This document shows, piece after piece, positions 1-9,061 of a stretch of DNA of 64,000 bases. The translations under genes were made by a program, and so were the position numbers. The stretch lies in assembly GCA_963811265.1 (NCBI GenBank), contig CAWEQS010000026.1, positions 806,001-870,000 of the forward strand. The letters are read 5' to 3'. Below the pieces are notes generated by a model. It worked only from the letters and a program-made list of their open reading frames with translations. It did not search any database and was not told where the DNA came from. Each line of letters begins with the position of its first letter. Position 1 is the stretch's first letter. This DNA comes from JAOUJD01 sp963811265 (GTDB lineage: Bacteria; Pseudomonadota; Gammaproteobacteria; Burkholderiales; Burkholderiaceae_F).

Positions 1-1
1 G

Positions 2-667
2 GCGCTGTCCGTGATCACCGCGCGAGCGCGCGGCGCGCTGGCCGACGACCGCTCGAAGCTCGCGTTCGGTCGCGTCGCGCTCGTCAACGCCGCGTCGCGC
101 CGCTGGCTGGCCAACCACATGGAACGCGTCGTCTTCCACGCCGGCGCGCCTTCGAGACTGCCGCCCGCCTTCGATGCCTTCGGCCTGACGCAGATCGCGC
201 TCACGCGCGACAACGTCGAGGATGCGCTGCTCGCCTCGGGCTCGATCCCGCTCGTGTGCGATCCCGTGCGCGACGTGATGGCTGCGCCGCCCGGCGACTA
301 CTGGGACGGCGGCCTGATCGACTACCACCTGCTGCTGCCCTACGACCGTTACGACGGCATCGTGCTGTATCCGCACTTCGTTCCGTACGTGACGCCCGGG
401 TGGCTCGACAAGTTCCTGCCGTGGCGCAAACGGCCACGGCGCCACCACTGGCTTGCCAACGTCGTCCTGATTGCGCCTTCGCGCGCCATGCTCGATCGCC
501 TGCCGAACCGCAAGCTGCCCGACCGCAACGACTTCTTCAGGTACGGACTGGATCACGCCGCGCGCATCGGCGCGTGGGAGCGGGCGATCGCGGAGTCCGA
601 ACGGTTCGCCGAAGCCGCGCTCGCCTGGTTGAATCGCCCCGACCTGTCGGTGGCGCGGCCGCTCTAG
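2..667 (+). CDS. Patatin-like phospholipase, C-terminal part (5' end outside window)
   Basis: The reading frame is open from the first bases of the window, so the gene starts upstream and only about 221 C-terminal residues are present. The visible part carries the second half of a patatin active site: an ASGSIP-type segment followed by a DGG motif (WDGGLIDYH, near base 305), whose Asp is the dyad partner of a nucleophilic Ser that must lie outside the window. The family hydrolyses acyl esters of lipids. No signal peptide or membrane segment is visible here. It is followed by 246 bases with no gene before ychF. Family assignment is fairly secure; substrate unknown. Confidence 0.75.
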   Translation, partial: ALSVITARARGALADDRSKLAFGRVALVNAASRRWLANHMERVVFHAGAPSRLPPAFDAFGLTQIALTRDNVEDALLASGSIPLVCDPVRDVMAAPPGDYWDGGLIDYHLLLPYDRYDGIVLYPHFVPYVTPGWLDKFLPWRKRPRRHHWLANVVLIAPSRAMLDRLPNRKLPDRNDFFRYGLDHAARIGAWERAIAESERFAEAALAWLNRPDLSVARPL

Positions 668-913
668 CCTGGAAGCAGGGCTCGGCGCGCGCCGGCAACG
701 GTGTCGCGAGTGACGTCGGCAAGGCGAATCCGGTCAGGCACGATCAAGCGCGGGTCAAGATCCAGAAGGAATCACCCACCGGGCAAGCGGGCTCAAGGAA
801 ACCGCTCGTACGCCTTGATCGCCCCCAGCGGCCGGGTCCGCGGCGCTCCGCGTGGACGGGCTTGCGATAATCCCTCCTTTGCGCCGCTTCCGGCGCGTCC
901 CCCAAGGTTTCCC

Positions 914-2017
914 ATGGCACTGAAATGCGGCATCGTCGGGTTGCCGAACGTCGGCAAGTCGACGCTCTTCAACGCGCTCACCAAGGCCGGCATCGCGGCC
1001 GAGAACTATCCGTTCTGCACGATCGAGCCGAACGTCGGCATCGTCGAGGTGCCCGATCCGCGGCTCACCGCGCTCGCCGGCATCGCGAAGCCCGAGAAGG
1101 TGCTTCCGGCGACGGTGGAGTTCGTCGACATCGCCGGACTGGTGGCGGGCGCGAGCAAGGGCGAGGGCCTCGGCAACCAGTTCCTTGCGAACATCCGCGA
1201 GTGCGACGCGATCGCGCACATCGTCCGCTGCTTCGACGACCCCAACGTGATTCACGTCGCGGGCAAGGTCGACCCGGTGTCCGACATCGAGGTGATCGAC
1301 ACCGAACTCGCGCTCGCCGACCTGCAGACGGTCGACAAGCAGCTGGCGAAGTACACCAAGGTCGCCAAGACCGGCCAGGGCCCGGACGCCAAGGAAGCGA
1401 AGCGCCTGGTGGACGCGCTCGAGAAGATCCAGCCCGCGCTCAACGAGGCGCGGCCGGTGCGCAGCGTGGACCTCTACCCGGAAGAGCGCGAAGTGCTCCG
1501 GCCGCTCTTCCTGCTCACCGCCAAGCCGACGATGTACGTCGCCAACGTCGAGGAACACGGCTTCGCCGGCAACCCGCTGCTCGACAAGGTGCGCGAGCGC
1601 GCCGCGCGTGAAGGTGCGCCGGTCGTCGCGGTCTGCGCGAAGGTCGAGGCGGAGATCGCGGACATGTCCGACGAGGACAAGGGCGTCTTCCTGGCCGACA
1701 TGGGGATGGACGAGCCGGGGCTGAACCGCGTGATCCGTGCGGCCTACACGCTGCTCGGCCTGCAGACGTACTTCACGGCCGGCCCCAAGGAAGTGCGCGC
1801 ATGGACGGTGGTGCGGGGCGCGACGGCGCCCCAGGCGGCGGGCGTGATCCACACCGACTTCGAGAAGGGCTTCATCCGCGCCGAGACGATCGCTTTCGAC
1901 GACTACGTCCGCTGCAAGGGCGAGGCAGGCGCGAAGGAGGCCGGGCGGATGCGGCTCGAAGGCAAGGATTACGTCGTCCACGACGGCGACGTGATGCACT
2001 TCCGGTTCAACGTCTAG
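914..2017 (+). CDS. ychF: Redox-regulated ATPase YchF (Obg-like, OLA1 family)
   Basis: This 367-residue protein matches the usual YchF length (about 363). The P-loop GLPNVGKST is at residues 9-17 and the Walker B DIAG at 72-75. The G4 motif is NVEE (211-214) rather than NKxD, the signature of the ATP-preferring YchF branch. A C-terminal TGS domain occupies about 283-365. YchF is a ribosome-associated ATPase linked to translation and oxidative stress. The frame is open upstream to 701, but the ATG at 914 begins exactly at the conserved MALKCGIVG N-terminus. The MOSC gene starts 15 bases after the stop, probably in the same transcript. Confidence 0.96.
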   Translation: MALKCGIVGLPNVGKSTLFNALTKAGIAAENYPFCTIEPNVGIVEVPDPRLTALAGIAKPEKVLPATVEFVDIAGLVAGASKGEGLGNQFLANIRECDAIAHIVRCFDDPNVIHVAGKVDPVSDIEVIDTELALADLQTVDKQLAKYTKVAKTGQGPDAKEAKRLVDALEKIQPALNEARPVRSVDLYPEEREVLRPLFLLTAKPTMYVANVEEHGFAGNPLLDKVRERAAREGAPVVAVCAKVEAEIADMSDEDKGVFLADMGMDEPGLNRVIRAAYTLLGLQTYFTAGPKEVRAWTVVRGATAPQAAGVIHTDFEKGFIRAETIAFDDYVRCKGEAGAKEAGRMRLEGKDYVVHDGDVMHFRFNV

Positions 2018-2032
2018 CGTCCCTTGCCGTCG

Positions 2033-2872
2033 ATGCCCGCCGTCATTTCCCGCCTGCTCCTCTATCCCGTCAAGGGCTGCCGGGGAGTCGCGCTGCGTAC
2101 TGCGCAACTGACGCCCACCGGCCTGGCCGTCGGCGACATCGGCGACCGCGAGTGGGTCATCGTCGACGACCACAACGAGTTCCTGAGCCAGCGCGAACTC
2201 CCGAAGATGGCGCTGATCGAAACGCGCCTGCTGCCCAGCGCGCTGCGCCTGTCGGCGCCCGGCATGCTCACGCTCGACATCCCGTTCGAGTCCGAGGGCG
2301 ACGTCGTCCGCATCCGGGTCTGGGACGACGAACTGGACGCCGTCACCCAGGGCGATCTCGCGGACCAGTGGTTCAGCGACTTCCTCGGGCGGCGTGCACG
2401 CCTGATGCGATTCGACCCGCTCGCCAAGCGCATCTCGAAGCGCCGGTACACGGGCGCCACCGAGGCGCCGTACAAGTTCGCCGACGCGTTCGCGCTGCTC
2501 GTGACGAGCGAGGCTTCGCTCGCGCACCTCAACGCGCGGCTCAAGGTGAAGGGCCACGCGCCGGTCGACATCGATCGCTTCCGGCCGAACGTCGTGATCG
2601 ACGGCGTCGACGCGTTCGAAGAGGATTACGCGCGCGAGGCGCGGATCGGCGACGCGGTGATCGAGCTGGTGAAGCCCTGCGTGCGCTGCACGGTCCCGAG
2701 CGTCGATCCGGCGCGCGGCGAACAGGGCACCGAGCCCGGCGACACCCTCGCGGCCTACCGCAACGACGCGCGAGCCGGCGGCGTCACGTTCGGCGTCAAC
2801 GGCATCGTGGCGCGCGGCGCCGGAGGCGAGCTGCAGGTCGGCAACGAGGTCGAGCTCACTCTCCGGTTCTGA
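2033..2872 (+). CDS. MOSC domain protein (YcbX/mARC-like molybdenum enzyme)
   Basis: The 279-residue protein has an N-terminal MOSC beta-barrel domain (ending about residue 115) followed by a MOSC core. The KPCVRC segment (Cys216, Cys219) contains the cysteine expected to coordinate the molybdenum cofactor, followed by SVDP as in YcbX/mARC proteins. These reduce N-hydroxylated compounds with electrons from a ferredoxin-like partner; no such C-terminal domain is present here, so the redox partner must be separate. A TTG at 2024 is in frame, but the ATG at 2033 is preferred. The 3' end overlaps the convergent DUF418 gene by 17 bases. Confidence 0.85.
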   Translation: MPAVISRLLLYPVKGCRGVALRTAQLTPTGLAVGDIGDREWVIVDDHNEFLSQRELPKMALIETRLLPSALRLSAPGMLTLDIPFESEGDVVRIRVWDDELDAVTQGDLADQWFSDFLGRRARLMRFDPLAKRISKRRYTGATEAPYKFADAFALLVTSEASLAHLNARLKVKGHAPVDIDRFRPNVVIDGVDAFEEDYAREARIGDAVIELVKPCVRCTVPSVDPARGEQGTEPGDTLAAYRNDARAGGVTFGVNGIVARGAGGELQVGNEVELTLRF

Positions 2873-4035
2873 GTGCGGACGGTGGCGGCATGCCGAAGTA
2901 GGTCCACTTCCGCCACGCGCGCTCGAGCGGCCCCTGGCCGAAGCGCCGCAGCCACCAGTGGCTCAACGCAAGCTGAGCGGCGAAGATCGCCAGCCCCAGC
3001 GCCGTGGTTTCCGCGTACCCGAGGCGGGGCGCCAGCGCAAGGCCCCAGCCCGACAGCAAGGCTCCCATCGCGATGGACTGCAGCAGGTAGTTCGTGAGCG
3101 GCATGCGACCGGCTGGCGCGAGCCAGCGGAGCAGCGCCGGCGACGCGTGCCGGAAGAAGAGCGCGGCGTAGGCAAACGACAAGGTCGCTCCGAGGGCTCC
3201 CGGCATCGCCGCCATGGCGGAGTAAGCCCCGAGCCCGTACATCTCCGCCTCCGTGTAGAGCAGCACCCCGTAGGCAAGTGAGGACGGCAGCCCGACACCG
3301 AGTCCGATCAGCAGTGCCCCGCGCCACGCTGGCGCAGCAGGATCCGCCAGCCAACCCGCACGTTGCGCGAGCATGCCGGTCAGCATCAGCGCGACGGCCA
3401 TCGGCAGGCCGATCAGGTTCGCGAACACGATGTCGACGAACAGGCTCACCCGCGTCGGCAGCTGCGCGAAGATAGCCCTCGCCGGTGAAGACGGCGAAGT
3501 TGGCCTCCAGCTCGCTGGCAAGTTCGATCGGGTCAGGCAGGCTGCCCGCAAGGCCCCACGTCAGCAGTGCGGTCAGCGCGAGCGCGCCGCTCCACCAGAG
3601 GACGACGGCGCGCCGCAGCGAAGCCGGTCCGTGGCCGTCGTACCGCAGCAGCACGAGGCCGGCGAGCGCGTACATCTGCGTGATGTCGCCGAAGTAGAGG
3701 AGCACGCCGTGCAGGACTCCAAAGGCAAACAGGAACAGCATGCGGCGCCGGAAGACCGCGTGCGGCGCCGAGGTCACGCTGCGCAGCCTGGCGAGCAGCA
3801 GCGCGAAGCCCGCACCGAACAGCATGGCGAACAAGGGCATGAACTTCGTGTTCACGAAGACGACGATGAGGGCGAACAGCGCGTGATCGAGCGCGGTCGC
3901 GTCGTCCAGCAGGTACCCGGCGGGGTTGGTGCCTCCCCAGACGAAGGACTGGATGTTGACCAGCAGGATGCCGAGCAGGGCGAGCCCGCGCAGGGCGTCG
4001 ATCCGGTCGTCCCGTCCGGGATTCGGGAGGGTCAT
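2856..4035 (-). pseudogene. DUF418 (YeiB-type) membrane protein, frame broken near 3470
   Basis: Reading from 4035, the first frame gives a DUF418 N-terminus: a DALRGLALLGILLVN motif, several hydrophobic segments and LFAFGVLHG. It is coherent to about base 3470 (FTGEGYL). The homologous sequence then resumes one frame over (AQLPTRVSLFVDIVFANL) and runs to the stop at 2856, with the DUF418 C-terminal motif GRMPLTNYL. Removing one base at the junction gives a continuous protein of about 392 residues, close to family length. Function of DUF418 proteins is unsettled, with transport suggested. Either a recent pseudogene or a one-base assembly error; the clean sequence on both sides favours error. 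Confidence 0.8.
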
Positions 4036-4072
4036 CGGGAGGTCGGGGCCGACTTCGTGCCCCGCGCGAGCG

Positions 4073-4579
4073 CTACTCGGTTTCGTGCGCGCTCGATCCC
4101 ATCTGCGCGAGCTTCGCGCGCAGCCACTTCTCGACCGACGGGAACACGAACTTGCTGACGTCGCCGCCCAGTTGCGCGATCTCGCGCACGATCGTCCCCG
4201 AGATGAACTGGTACTGGTCCGACGGCGTCAGGAACATCGTCTCGACGTCGGGCAGCAGATAGCGGTTCATGCCGGCCATCTGGAACTCGTACTCGAAGTC
4301 GGAGACGGCGCGCAGGCCGCGCACGATCACGCGGGCGTTCTGGTCGCGCACGAAGTCCTTCAGCAGGCCGCGGAACCCGGCGACCTCGACGTTCGGGTAG
4401 TGCGACAGGACTTCGCGAGCGATCGCGATCCGCTCGTCCAGGTTGAAGAAGGGCTTCTTCGCGCGACTGTCAGCGACGCCGACGACGAGCTTCGAAAACA
4501 GCCCGGCCGCGCGCCGCACGAGGTCCTCGTGCCCGCGCGTCAGCGGATCGAACGTCCCTGGATAGACCGCAATCACCAT
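4073..4579 (-). CDS. coaD: Pantetheine-phosphate adenylyltransferase
   Basis: At 168 residues this has the usual length. The nucleotidyltransferase motif is TRGH (residues 14-17, within GTFDPLTRGH), with RGLRAVSDFEYE in the middle and the ISGTIVRE variant of the ISSTxxRE motif near the C-terminus. The enzyme joins ATP and 4'-phosphopantetheine to give dephospho-CoA, the fourth step of CoA synthesis, in the cytoplasm. A clear AGGAGA ribosome binding site precedes the ATG at 4579. It follows rsmD on the same strand with a gap of 39 bases, an arrangement common in proteobacteria. Confidence 0.96.
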   Translation of the reverse strand: MVIAVYPGTFDPLTRGHEDLVRRAAGLFSKLVVGVADSRAKKPFFNLDERIAIAREVLSHYPNVEVAGFRGLLKDFVRDQNARVIVRGLRAVSDFEYEFQMAGMNRYLLPDVETMFLTPSDQYQFISGTIVREIAQLGGDVSKFVFPSVEKWLRAKLAQMGSSAHETE

Positions 4580-4618
4580 TGTTGTTCTCCTGGGCAGCGG
4601 TTCCCGCAGCCGCGCGGA

Positions 4619-5305
4619 TTATGCCCGCTGAAGCAGATGGAAGTGCACGTGCCCTGCCCGTTGCGCCCTGACGATGCGCAGCCCGCACGCGGCGGCGGCC
4701 TCCTCCTCCAGCGGCGCCCCGCTCTCCGCGTAGACCAGGCCTTCGGGGGAGACCAGCCGCGCGGCTGCCCGCAGGGCCGGCTCGAGCAGATCCGAATCGA
4801 ACGGGGGGTCGAGGAAGACGACATCGAAGGACTGCTCCCGCGCGTCGCTTGCGAACGCGAGCGCATCGCCCCGGACTATCGTCACCGTGTCCGCGCCGAG
4901 CTTGCGCTTCAGGCGCTGCAACTGGGCCTCGAGCGTGGCGTTGCGTTCGACCAGCGTGACGCGCGCCGCGCCGCGGGAGGCCAGTTCGAACCCGAGGACG
5001 CCGGTTCCGGCGAACAGGTCCAGCCCGGAAACGGACGAAAGGTCGGGCATGAAGTGCGCGAGCCAGTTGAAGACCGTCTCGCGCACGCGGTCGGGAGAGG
5101 GGCGCAGGCCGGGCGCATCGACGACGGCCAGCGGGGTCCGCTTCCACTGCCCGCCGATGATCCGGACGCTCGCCGGAGCGCTGGCGAACCGCCCGCCGGG
5201 ACGCGAAGTGCCCTTTGATACACTGGCTTCGCTCGGTCGCGTCACTCGTGTTTCGCGCCGCGGCCCGCCCGGTTCCCCCGGTTTTCCCTCTCGCTTCCCC
5301 CGCAT
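4619..5305 (-). CDS. rsmD: 16S rRNA (guanine(966)-N(2))-methyltransferase RsmD
   Basis: The protein has the SAM-binding motif DLFAGTGVLGFEL and the catalytic motif DPPF (FLDPPFDSD) of N2-guanine methyltransferases, and the family N-terminal block VRIIGGQWKRTPL. RsmD methylates G966 of 16S rRNA on the 30S subunit. The start is uncertain. The ATG at 5305 leaves 46 low-complexity residues before the conserved block and only 6 bases to the divergent ftsY start. An in-frame GTG at 5221 would give a 200-residue protein, nearer the family length, with a more normal divergent promoter region. I favour 5221 but give the longest frame. Confidence 0.9.
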   Translation of the reverse strand: MRGKREGKPGEPGGPRRETRVTRPSEASVSKGTSRPGGRFASAPASVRIIGGQWKRTPLAVVDAPGLRPSPDRVRETVFNWLAHFMPDLSSVSGLDLFAGTGVLGFELASRGAARVTLVERNATLEAQLQRLKRKLGADTVTIVRGDALAFASDAREQSFDVVFLDPPFDSDLLEPALRAAARLVSPEGLVYAESGAPLEEEAAAACGLRIVRAQRAGHVHFHLLQRA

Positions 5306-5311
5306 CGTTCG

Positions 5312-6247
5312 ATGATAAGCCCCGCTTCCGGCGCCAAAGGTGGGTGGCTGTCCCGTCTCAAGGACGGCCTCACCAAGACCCGCGTCAACATCGTCGGACT
5401 GTTTTCGGGCGGCGTCGTCGACGAGAACTTCCTCGAGGAACTCGAGATGGCGCTGATCGGCGCCGACGTCGGCGTCACGACTTCAGCCCGCCTCATCGGG
5501 TCGCTGCGACAGCGGATCAAGCTTTCCGGCCTGAAGACGCAGGACGAAGTGCGGCTCGCGTTGCGCGACGAGCTTGCAGCGCTGCTGGCACCGGCCGAAG
5601 GCCGCTTCGACTTCGACAGGGGCCATCCGCTCGTCGTGATGGTCGCCGGGGTCAACGGAGCGGGCAAGACGACTTCCATCGGCAAGCTCGCCAAGTGGTT
5701 TGCCGCCCAGGGCAAGAGCGTGCTGCTGGCAGCCGGCGACACTTTCCGCGCGGCCGCGCGCGAACAACTCGCGATCTGGGGCGCGCGCAACAACGTGGAA
5801 GTGATCGCCCAGAGCGGAGGCGACCCGGCCGCCGTCGTGTTCGACGCAGTGTCGGCCGCCAAGGCGCGCAGGATCGACGTGCTGATCGCCGACACCGCAG
5901 GCCGTCTGCCGACGCAGGCGCACCTCATGGAAGAGCTCAAGCGCGTGAAGCGCGCGCAGGACAAGGCGATGCCGGGCGCACCGCACGAGGTGCTCCTGAT
6001 CATCGACGGAACGAACGGCCAGAACGCGCTGGCGCAGGTGAAAGCGTTCGACGACGCCGTCGGCCTGACCGGGCTCGTCGTCACCAAGCTCGACGGAACC
6101 GCAAAAGGCGGCGTGCTGGCGGCCATCGTCGAGTCGAGGCGCGACAAGCCCCTGCCGATCCTGTTCATCGGCGTCGGCGAAGCGATCGACGACCTCCAGC
6201 CGTTCGTCGCGCGCGACTTTGCCGACGCGCTCGTCGGCCTCGCGTAG
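5312..6247 (+). CDS. ftsY: Signal recognition particle receptor FtsY
   Basis: This SRP-family GTPase has 311 residues. The NG domain carries the P-loop GVNGAGKTT (113-121), DTFRAAAREQL (143-153), DTAGR (194-198) and TKLD (258-261). It lacks the long acidic A domain of E. coli FtsY and retains only a short basic amphipathic N-terminus, as many betaproteobacterial homologues do. It docks ribosome-nascent chain-SRP complexes at the membrane for co-translational insertion. It is divergent from rsmD and is followed by ftsE and ftsX, the classical ftsYEX order. A TTTGATACACT stretch at about 5213-5223 could supply a -10 element, with no convincing -35. Confidence 0.96.
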   Translation: MISPASGAKGGWLSRLKDGLTKTRVNIVGLFSGGVVDENFLEELEMALIGADVGVTTSARLIGSLRQRIKLSGLKTQDEVRLALRDELAALLAPAEGRFDFDRGHPLVVMVAGVNGAGKTTSIGKLAKWFAAQGKSVLLAAGDTFRAAAREQLAIWGARNNVEVIAQSGGDPAAVVFDAVSAAKARRIDVLIADTAGRLPTQAHLMEELKRVKRAQDKAMPGAPHEVLLIIDGTNGQNALAQVKAFDDAVGLTGLVVTKLDGTAKGGVLAAIVESRRDKPLPILFIGVGEAIDDLQPFVARDFADALVGLA

Positions 6248-6298
6248 CAGGGCCGGCGTTCCGGCGTCCGTACAATGCGGGACGCTGCCGCGCGCCCG

Positions 6299-6991
6299 AT
6301 GACTCCAGCGACTTCGCCCGCCCATCCTCCTCCGCTCGTCTCGTTCGACCGAGTCACCAAGCTCTACGACGGTGACCGGGCCGCGCTCACCGAAGCCACT
6401 TTCACGCTGGACCGCGGCGAGTTCGTGCTGCTCACAGGCCCGTCGGGCGCGGGCAAGTCGACGGTCGTGCGCCTCGTTTGCGGCCTTGAAGTTCCGACGA
6501 GCGGAAAGGTCATGGTGGCTGGCGAGGACATCGCGCGCATGCCCAGGCGCGCCCTTCCCTTCCTGCGTCGTTCGCTCGGCGTCGTGCTGCAGAACCTGAT
6601 GCTGCTGAACGATCGGAGCGTGCTCGACAACGTGGCGTTGCCGGCGCTCGCCGCCGGCCTGTCGCACGCGGACGCGCGCGAACGGGCGCAGGCCGCACTG
6701 GCCCGCGTCGCGCTCGAGCCCGCCGTCGGACGCGTGCGGCCCGACGCCCTGTCAGGCGGCGAGCAGCAGCGCGTCGCCCTCGCGCGCGCGATCGTCAACC
6801 GGCCCGCGCTGGTGCTCGCGGACGAGCCGACGGCCCACCTCGATGAAGCAGGCGCTTCGCACTTGCTGCAGTTGCTCGAGCAGTTCGTCGTCGCCGGCGT
6901 CACGGTGATGATGGCGACGCACGGTGAAGCAGCTCCGCTGCCTGCCCGCGCCCGCGTGCTGCGCATCGAGTCCGGGCGGGTCCTGCGATGA
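6299..6991 (+). CDS. ftsE: Cell division ATP-binding protein FtsE
   Basis: This is an ABC ATPase with Walker A GPSGAGKST (47-55 from this start), signature LSGGEQQR and Walker B LVLADEPT. FtsE pairs with FtsX in an ABC-type complex at the septum that controls peptidoglycan hydrolases from the cytoplasmic side. An upstream in-frame ATG at 6275 exists, but it sits inside a TACAAT sequence (6271-6276) that resembles a -10 element, so the ATG at 6299 (230 residues) is preferred. Its stop overlaps the ftsX start in an ATGA. EnvC, the usual periplasmic partner of FtsEX, is encoded in this window at about 26 kb with a broken frame. Confidence 0.92.
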   Translation: MTPATSPAHPPPLVSFDRVTKLYDGDRAALTEATFTLDRGEFVLLTGPSGAGKSTVVRLVCGLEVPTSGKVMVAGEDIARMPRRALPFLRRSLGVVLQNLMLLNDRSVLDNVALPALAAGLSHADARERAQAALARVALEPAVGRVRPDALSGGEQQRVALARAIVNRPALVLADEPTAHLDEAGASHLLQLLEQFVVAGVTVMMATHGEAAPLPARARVLRIESGRVLR

Positions 6992-7887
6992 GCGCCTTTT
7001 CAGCGCAACGCTACGCACTGGGCCGGGCGGTCGCGATGGTGCGCGATCGGCCTCTTGCCTTCCTGCTCGGCGTCGCCCTTGCCGCGATCGCCCTTGCACT
7101 GCCGCTGGCCATCGCGAGCGTGCTCTGGGCGGCACGACCCGCGCTGGCCCAGGTCCAGCCTGCGCCCGAGGTGAGCGTCTTCGTCTCGACCCGCGCCGCG
7201 CCCCGCGACGTGGACGCGCTGAAGGGCCGCCTCGAGTCCGTTCCAGGAGTTGCGGGGGTCACGCTCCAGCCCAAGGACGCCGCTCTTGCGCAACTGATCA
7301 AGCGATCCGGTTTCGTCACGACCCCGGCCGAGCTCGGCGCGAATCCGCTGCCCGACGTGCTGATCGTGCGAATGCAGGTGCCTGTCTCTGAACGGTCCCT
7401 CGACACCGTGACGACGACCGTGAAGGGCTGGCCCCTCGTCGACTCGGTGCGAAGCGACCTCGACTGGTACCGCAAGGTCCAGGCCCTCGGGAGCCTGAGC
7501 ATCACGGCCATCGCGGTCTTCGGCGGGCTGGTGGTCCTGCTGGTGACGCTGATCCTCGTTGGAACGGTCCGCTTGCACGCCGGCACGCGGGCGGACGAGG
7601 TCGCCGTCCTCAAGCTCGTCGGCGCGACGCCGCGCTTCATCGTCCGACCCTACGCGTACAGCGCCGCGCTGACGCTGGCGCTCGCGTCCGTGCTCGCCCT
7701 CGCCGCCGTCTTCGCGGCGCACGCGGCGCTGCGGGCGCCGCTAGGCAACCTCGCCGCGCTGTACGGGGCGCCCTACGTCCTGCCCGACCCCGAGCCGATC
7801 CACCTCCTGGCGGTCTTTGCAGCGGCGGTGATCCTTGGCTGGGCGGTCGGAGTCGCGGGCGCCCGGGCAGCGATTTCGGGCCGCTGA
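6988..7887 (+). CDS. ftsX: Cell division protein FtsX, permease-like
   Basis: The 299-residue protein has the FtsX layout: cytoplasmic N-terminus, TM1 at about 21-43, a periplasmic domain to about 170, then three more membrane segments. It starts in a 4-base ATGA overlap with ftsE, implying coupled translation. FtsX transmits FtsE ATPase cycles to periplasmic amidase activators such as EnvC during septation. A hairpin (stem 7906-7911 with 7916-7921) follows the stop but has no U-tract. Confidence 0.94.
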   Translation: MSAFSAQRYALGRAVAMVRDRPLAFLLGVALAAIALALPLAIASVLWAARPALAQVQPAPEVSVFVSTRAAPRDVDALKGRLESVPGVAGVTLQPKDAALAQLIKRSGFVTTPAELGANPLPDVLIVRMQVPVSERSLDTVTTTVKGWPLVDSVRSDLDWYRKVQALGSLSITAIAVFGGLVVLLVTLILVGTVRLHAGTRADEVAVLKLVGATPRFIVRPYAYSAALTLALASVLALAAVFAAHAALRAPLGNLAALYGAPYVLPDPEPIHLLAVFAAAVILGWAVGVAGARAAISGR

Positions 7888-7971
7888 AATCGCGACGTCG
7901 GGAAAGTGAGCCTGCGCTCACACTCTTCCCAGCCCATTCGCCGTCGAATGCCCAGACCTCCCCACTCGGGA

Positions 7972-8001
7972 TTGAACTCCCCGGGTTTCTTCTCCTCTAA
8001 G
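7972..8001 (+). promoter_or_regulatory. Candidate rpoH promoter
   Basis: TTGAAC at 7972-7977 resembles a -35 hexamer, and TCTAAG at 7996-8001 matches the -10 consensus at four of six positions, 18 bases away. Transcription would begin near 8008, inside the left arm of the CIRCE box, which is a classical repression geometry. The call is by eye. Confidence 0.4.
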
Positions 8002-8004
8002 CAG

Positions 8005-8031
8005 TTAGCACTCGGGGCTTTGGAGTGCTAA
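8005..8031 (+). promoter_or_regulatory. CIRCE operator (HrcA binding site) upstream of rpoH
   Basis: The arms TTAGCACTC (8005-8013) and GAGTGCTAA (8023-8031) are separated by exactly nine bases. Both arms match the CIRCE consensus at every position. CIRCE binds the repressor HrcA, which normally controls groESL and dnaK. It ends 11 bases before the rpoH ATG, so HrcA would block transcription of the heat-shock sigma factor. hrcA is not in this window. Confidence 0.93.
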
Positions 8032-8042
8032 CATTTTTATGT

Positions 8043-8981
8043 ATGGAGACGAAACGAGTGGCAAAAGCAGTGGCAAAAGCGAGCACCTCTTCCCGGAACG
8101 CGCTTGTCCCGTTCAGCGCGCACGCCTTGGCGCTGCGCCCGGGCAACGTCGGCAGCATCGACGCCTACATCCAGGCCGTCAATCGGGTGCCGATGTTGAC
8201 TCCGGAGGAGGAGTTGCGTCTGGCGCGGACCTACCGCGAGAAGGACGACCTGGACGCCGCCGGCCGCCTGGTCATGTCGCACCTGCGCCTGGTGGTTGCC
8301 GTCGCCCGCAATTACCTCGGCTATGGCCTGCCCCACGCCGACCTGATCCAGGAAGGCAACATCGGCCTGATGAAGGCGGTGAAGCGTTTCGACCCCGAGC
8401 GCGGGGTGCGGCTGGTTTCGTTCGCCCTGCACTGGATCAAGGCCGAGATCCACGAGTACATCCTGAAGAACTGGCGGCTGGTGAAGGTGGCGACCACCAA
8501 GGCGCAGCGCAAGCTCTTCTTCAACCTGCGCAGCATGAAACAGGGGCTCGGCACGATGTCGCCGGACCAGATCGAAGGCATCGCGCGGGAACTGAACGTC
8601 AAGCCCGAGGAAGTGGCGGAGATGGAGACGCGGCTTTCGGGCGGCGACGTCGCTCTCGAGGGCCGGATCGATGACGGCGAAGAGGAGTTCGCCCCGATCG
8701 ATTACCTGGCCGACGCGGACTCGGAACCGACGCAGGTGCTGCAGCGTCGCCAGTACGACGTCATGCAGACCGAAGGGGTCCGCGAGGCGCTGGAGCAGCT
8801 CGACCCGCGCAGCCGCCGGATCATCGAAGCGCGCTGGCTGAACGAGGACAGCGACGGCCGGGTCGGCAGCGCAACCTTGCACGACCTTGCGGAAGAGTTT
8901 GGGGTGTCAGCGGAACGAATCCGCCAGATCGAAGCCAAAGCATTGCAGAAGATGCGTGGTTCGCTGGCCGAATACGCCTAG
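8043..8981 (+). CDS. rpoH: RNA polymerase sigma-32 factor RpoH
   Basis: The 312-residue sigma70-family protein has region 2 (DLIQEGNIGLMKAVKRFDP, then LVSFALHWIKAEIHEYIL), the RpoH box QRKLFFNLR that distinguishes sigma32, and a region 4 helix-turn-helix ending in AERIRQIEAKALQKMR. It directs RNA polymerase to heat-shock promoters. The frame extends back to a GTG at 8025, but that lies inside the CIRCE right arm, so the ATG at 8043 is preferred. No strong Shine-Dalgarno precedes it (ATTTTTATGT). Control by HrcA is implied by the operator, and a strong terminator follows. Confidence 0.96.
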   Translation: METKRVAKAVAKASTSSRNALVPFSAHALALRPGNVGSIDAYIQAVNRVPMLTPEEELRLARTYREKDDLDAAGRLVMSHLRLVVAVARNYLGYGLPHADLIQEGNIGLMKAVKRFDPERGVRLVSFALHWIKAEIHEYILKNWRLVKVATTKAQRKLFFNLRSMKQGLGTMSPDQIEGIARELNVKPEEVAEMETRLSGGDVALEGRIDDGEEEFAPIDYLADADSEPTQVLQRRQYDVMQTEGVREALEQLDPRSRRIIEARWLNEDSDGRVGSATLHDLAEEFGVSAERIRQIEAKALQKMRGSLAEYA

Positions 8982-9061
8982 GTCGAGCCTCACCTTCTCG
9001 GTCGGTTCGATCAAGGTCCGCCTCTCCTTCTACCCCCTCTCCTCCGATGAGGCGGACACTA

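Noticed and set aside
755..2557. A 600-codon open frame opposite ychF and the MOSC gene.
   Set aside because: Shadow frame; both genes on the other strand have clear motifs.
8025..8042. GTG at 8025 as the rpoH start.
   Set aside because: It lies inside the CIRCE right arm; the ATG at 8043 gives the normal N-terminus.
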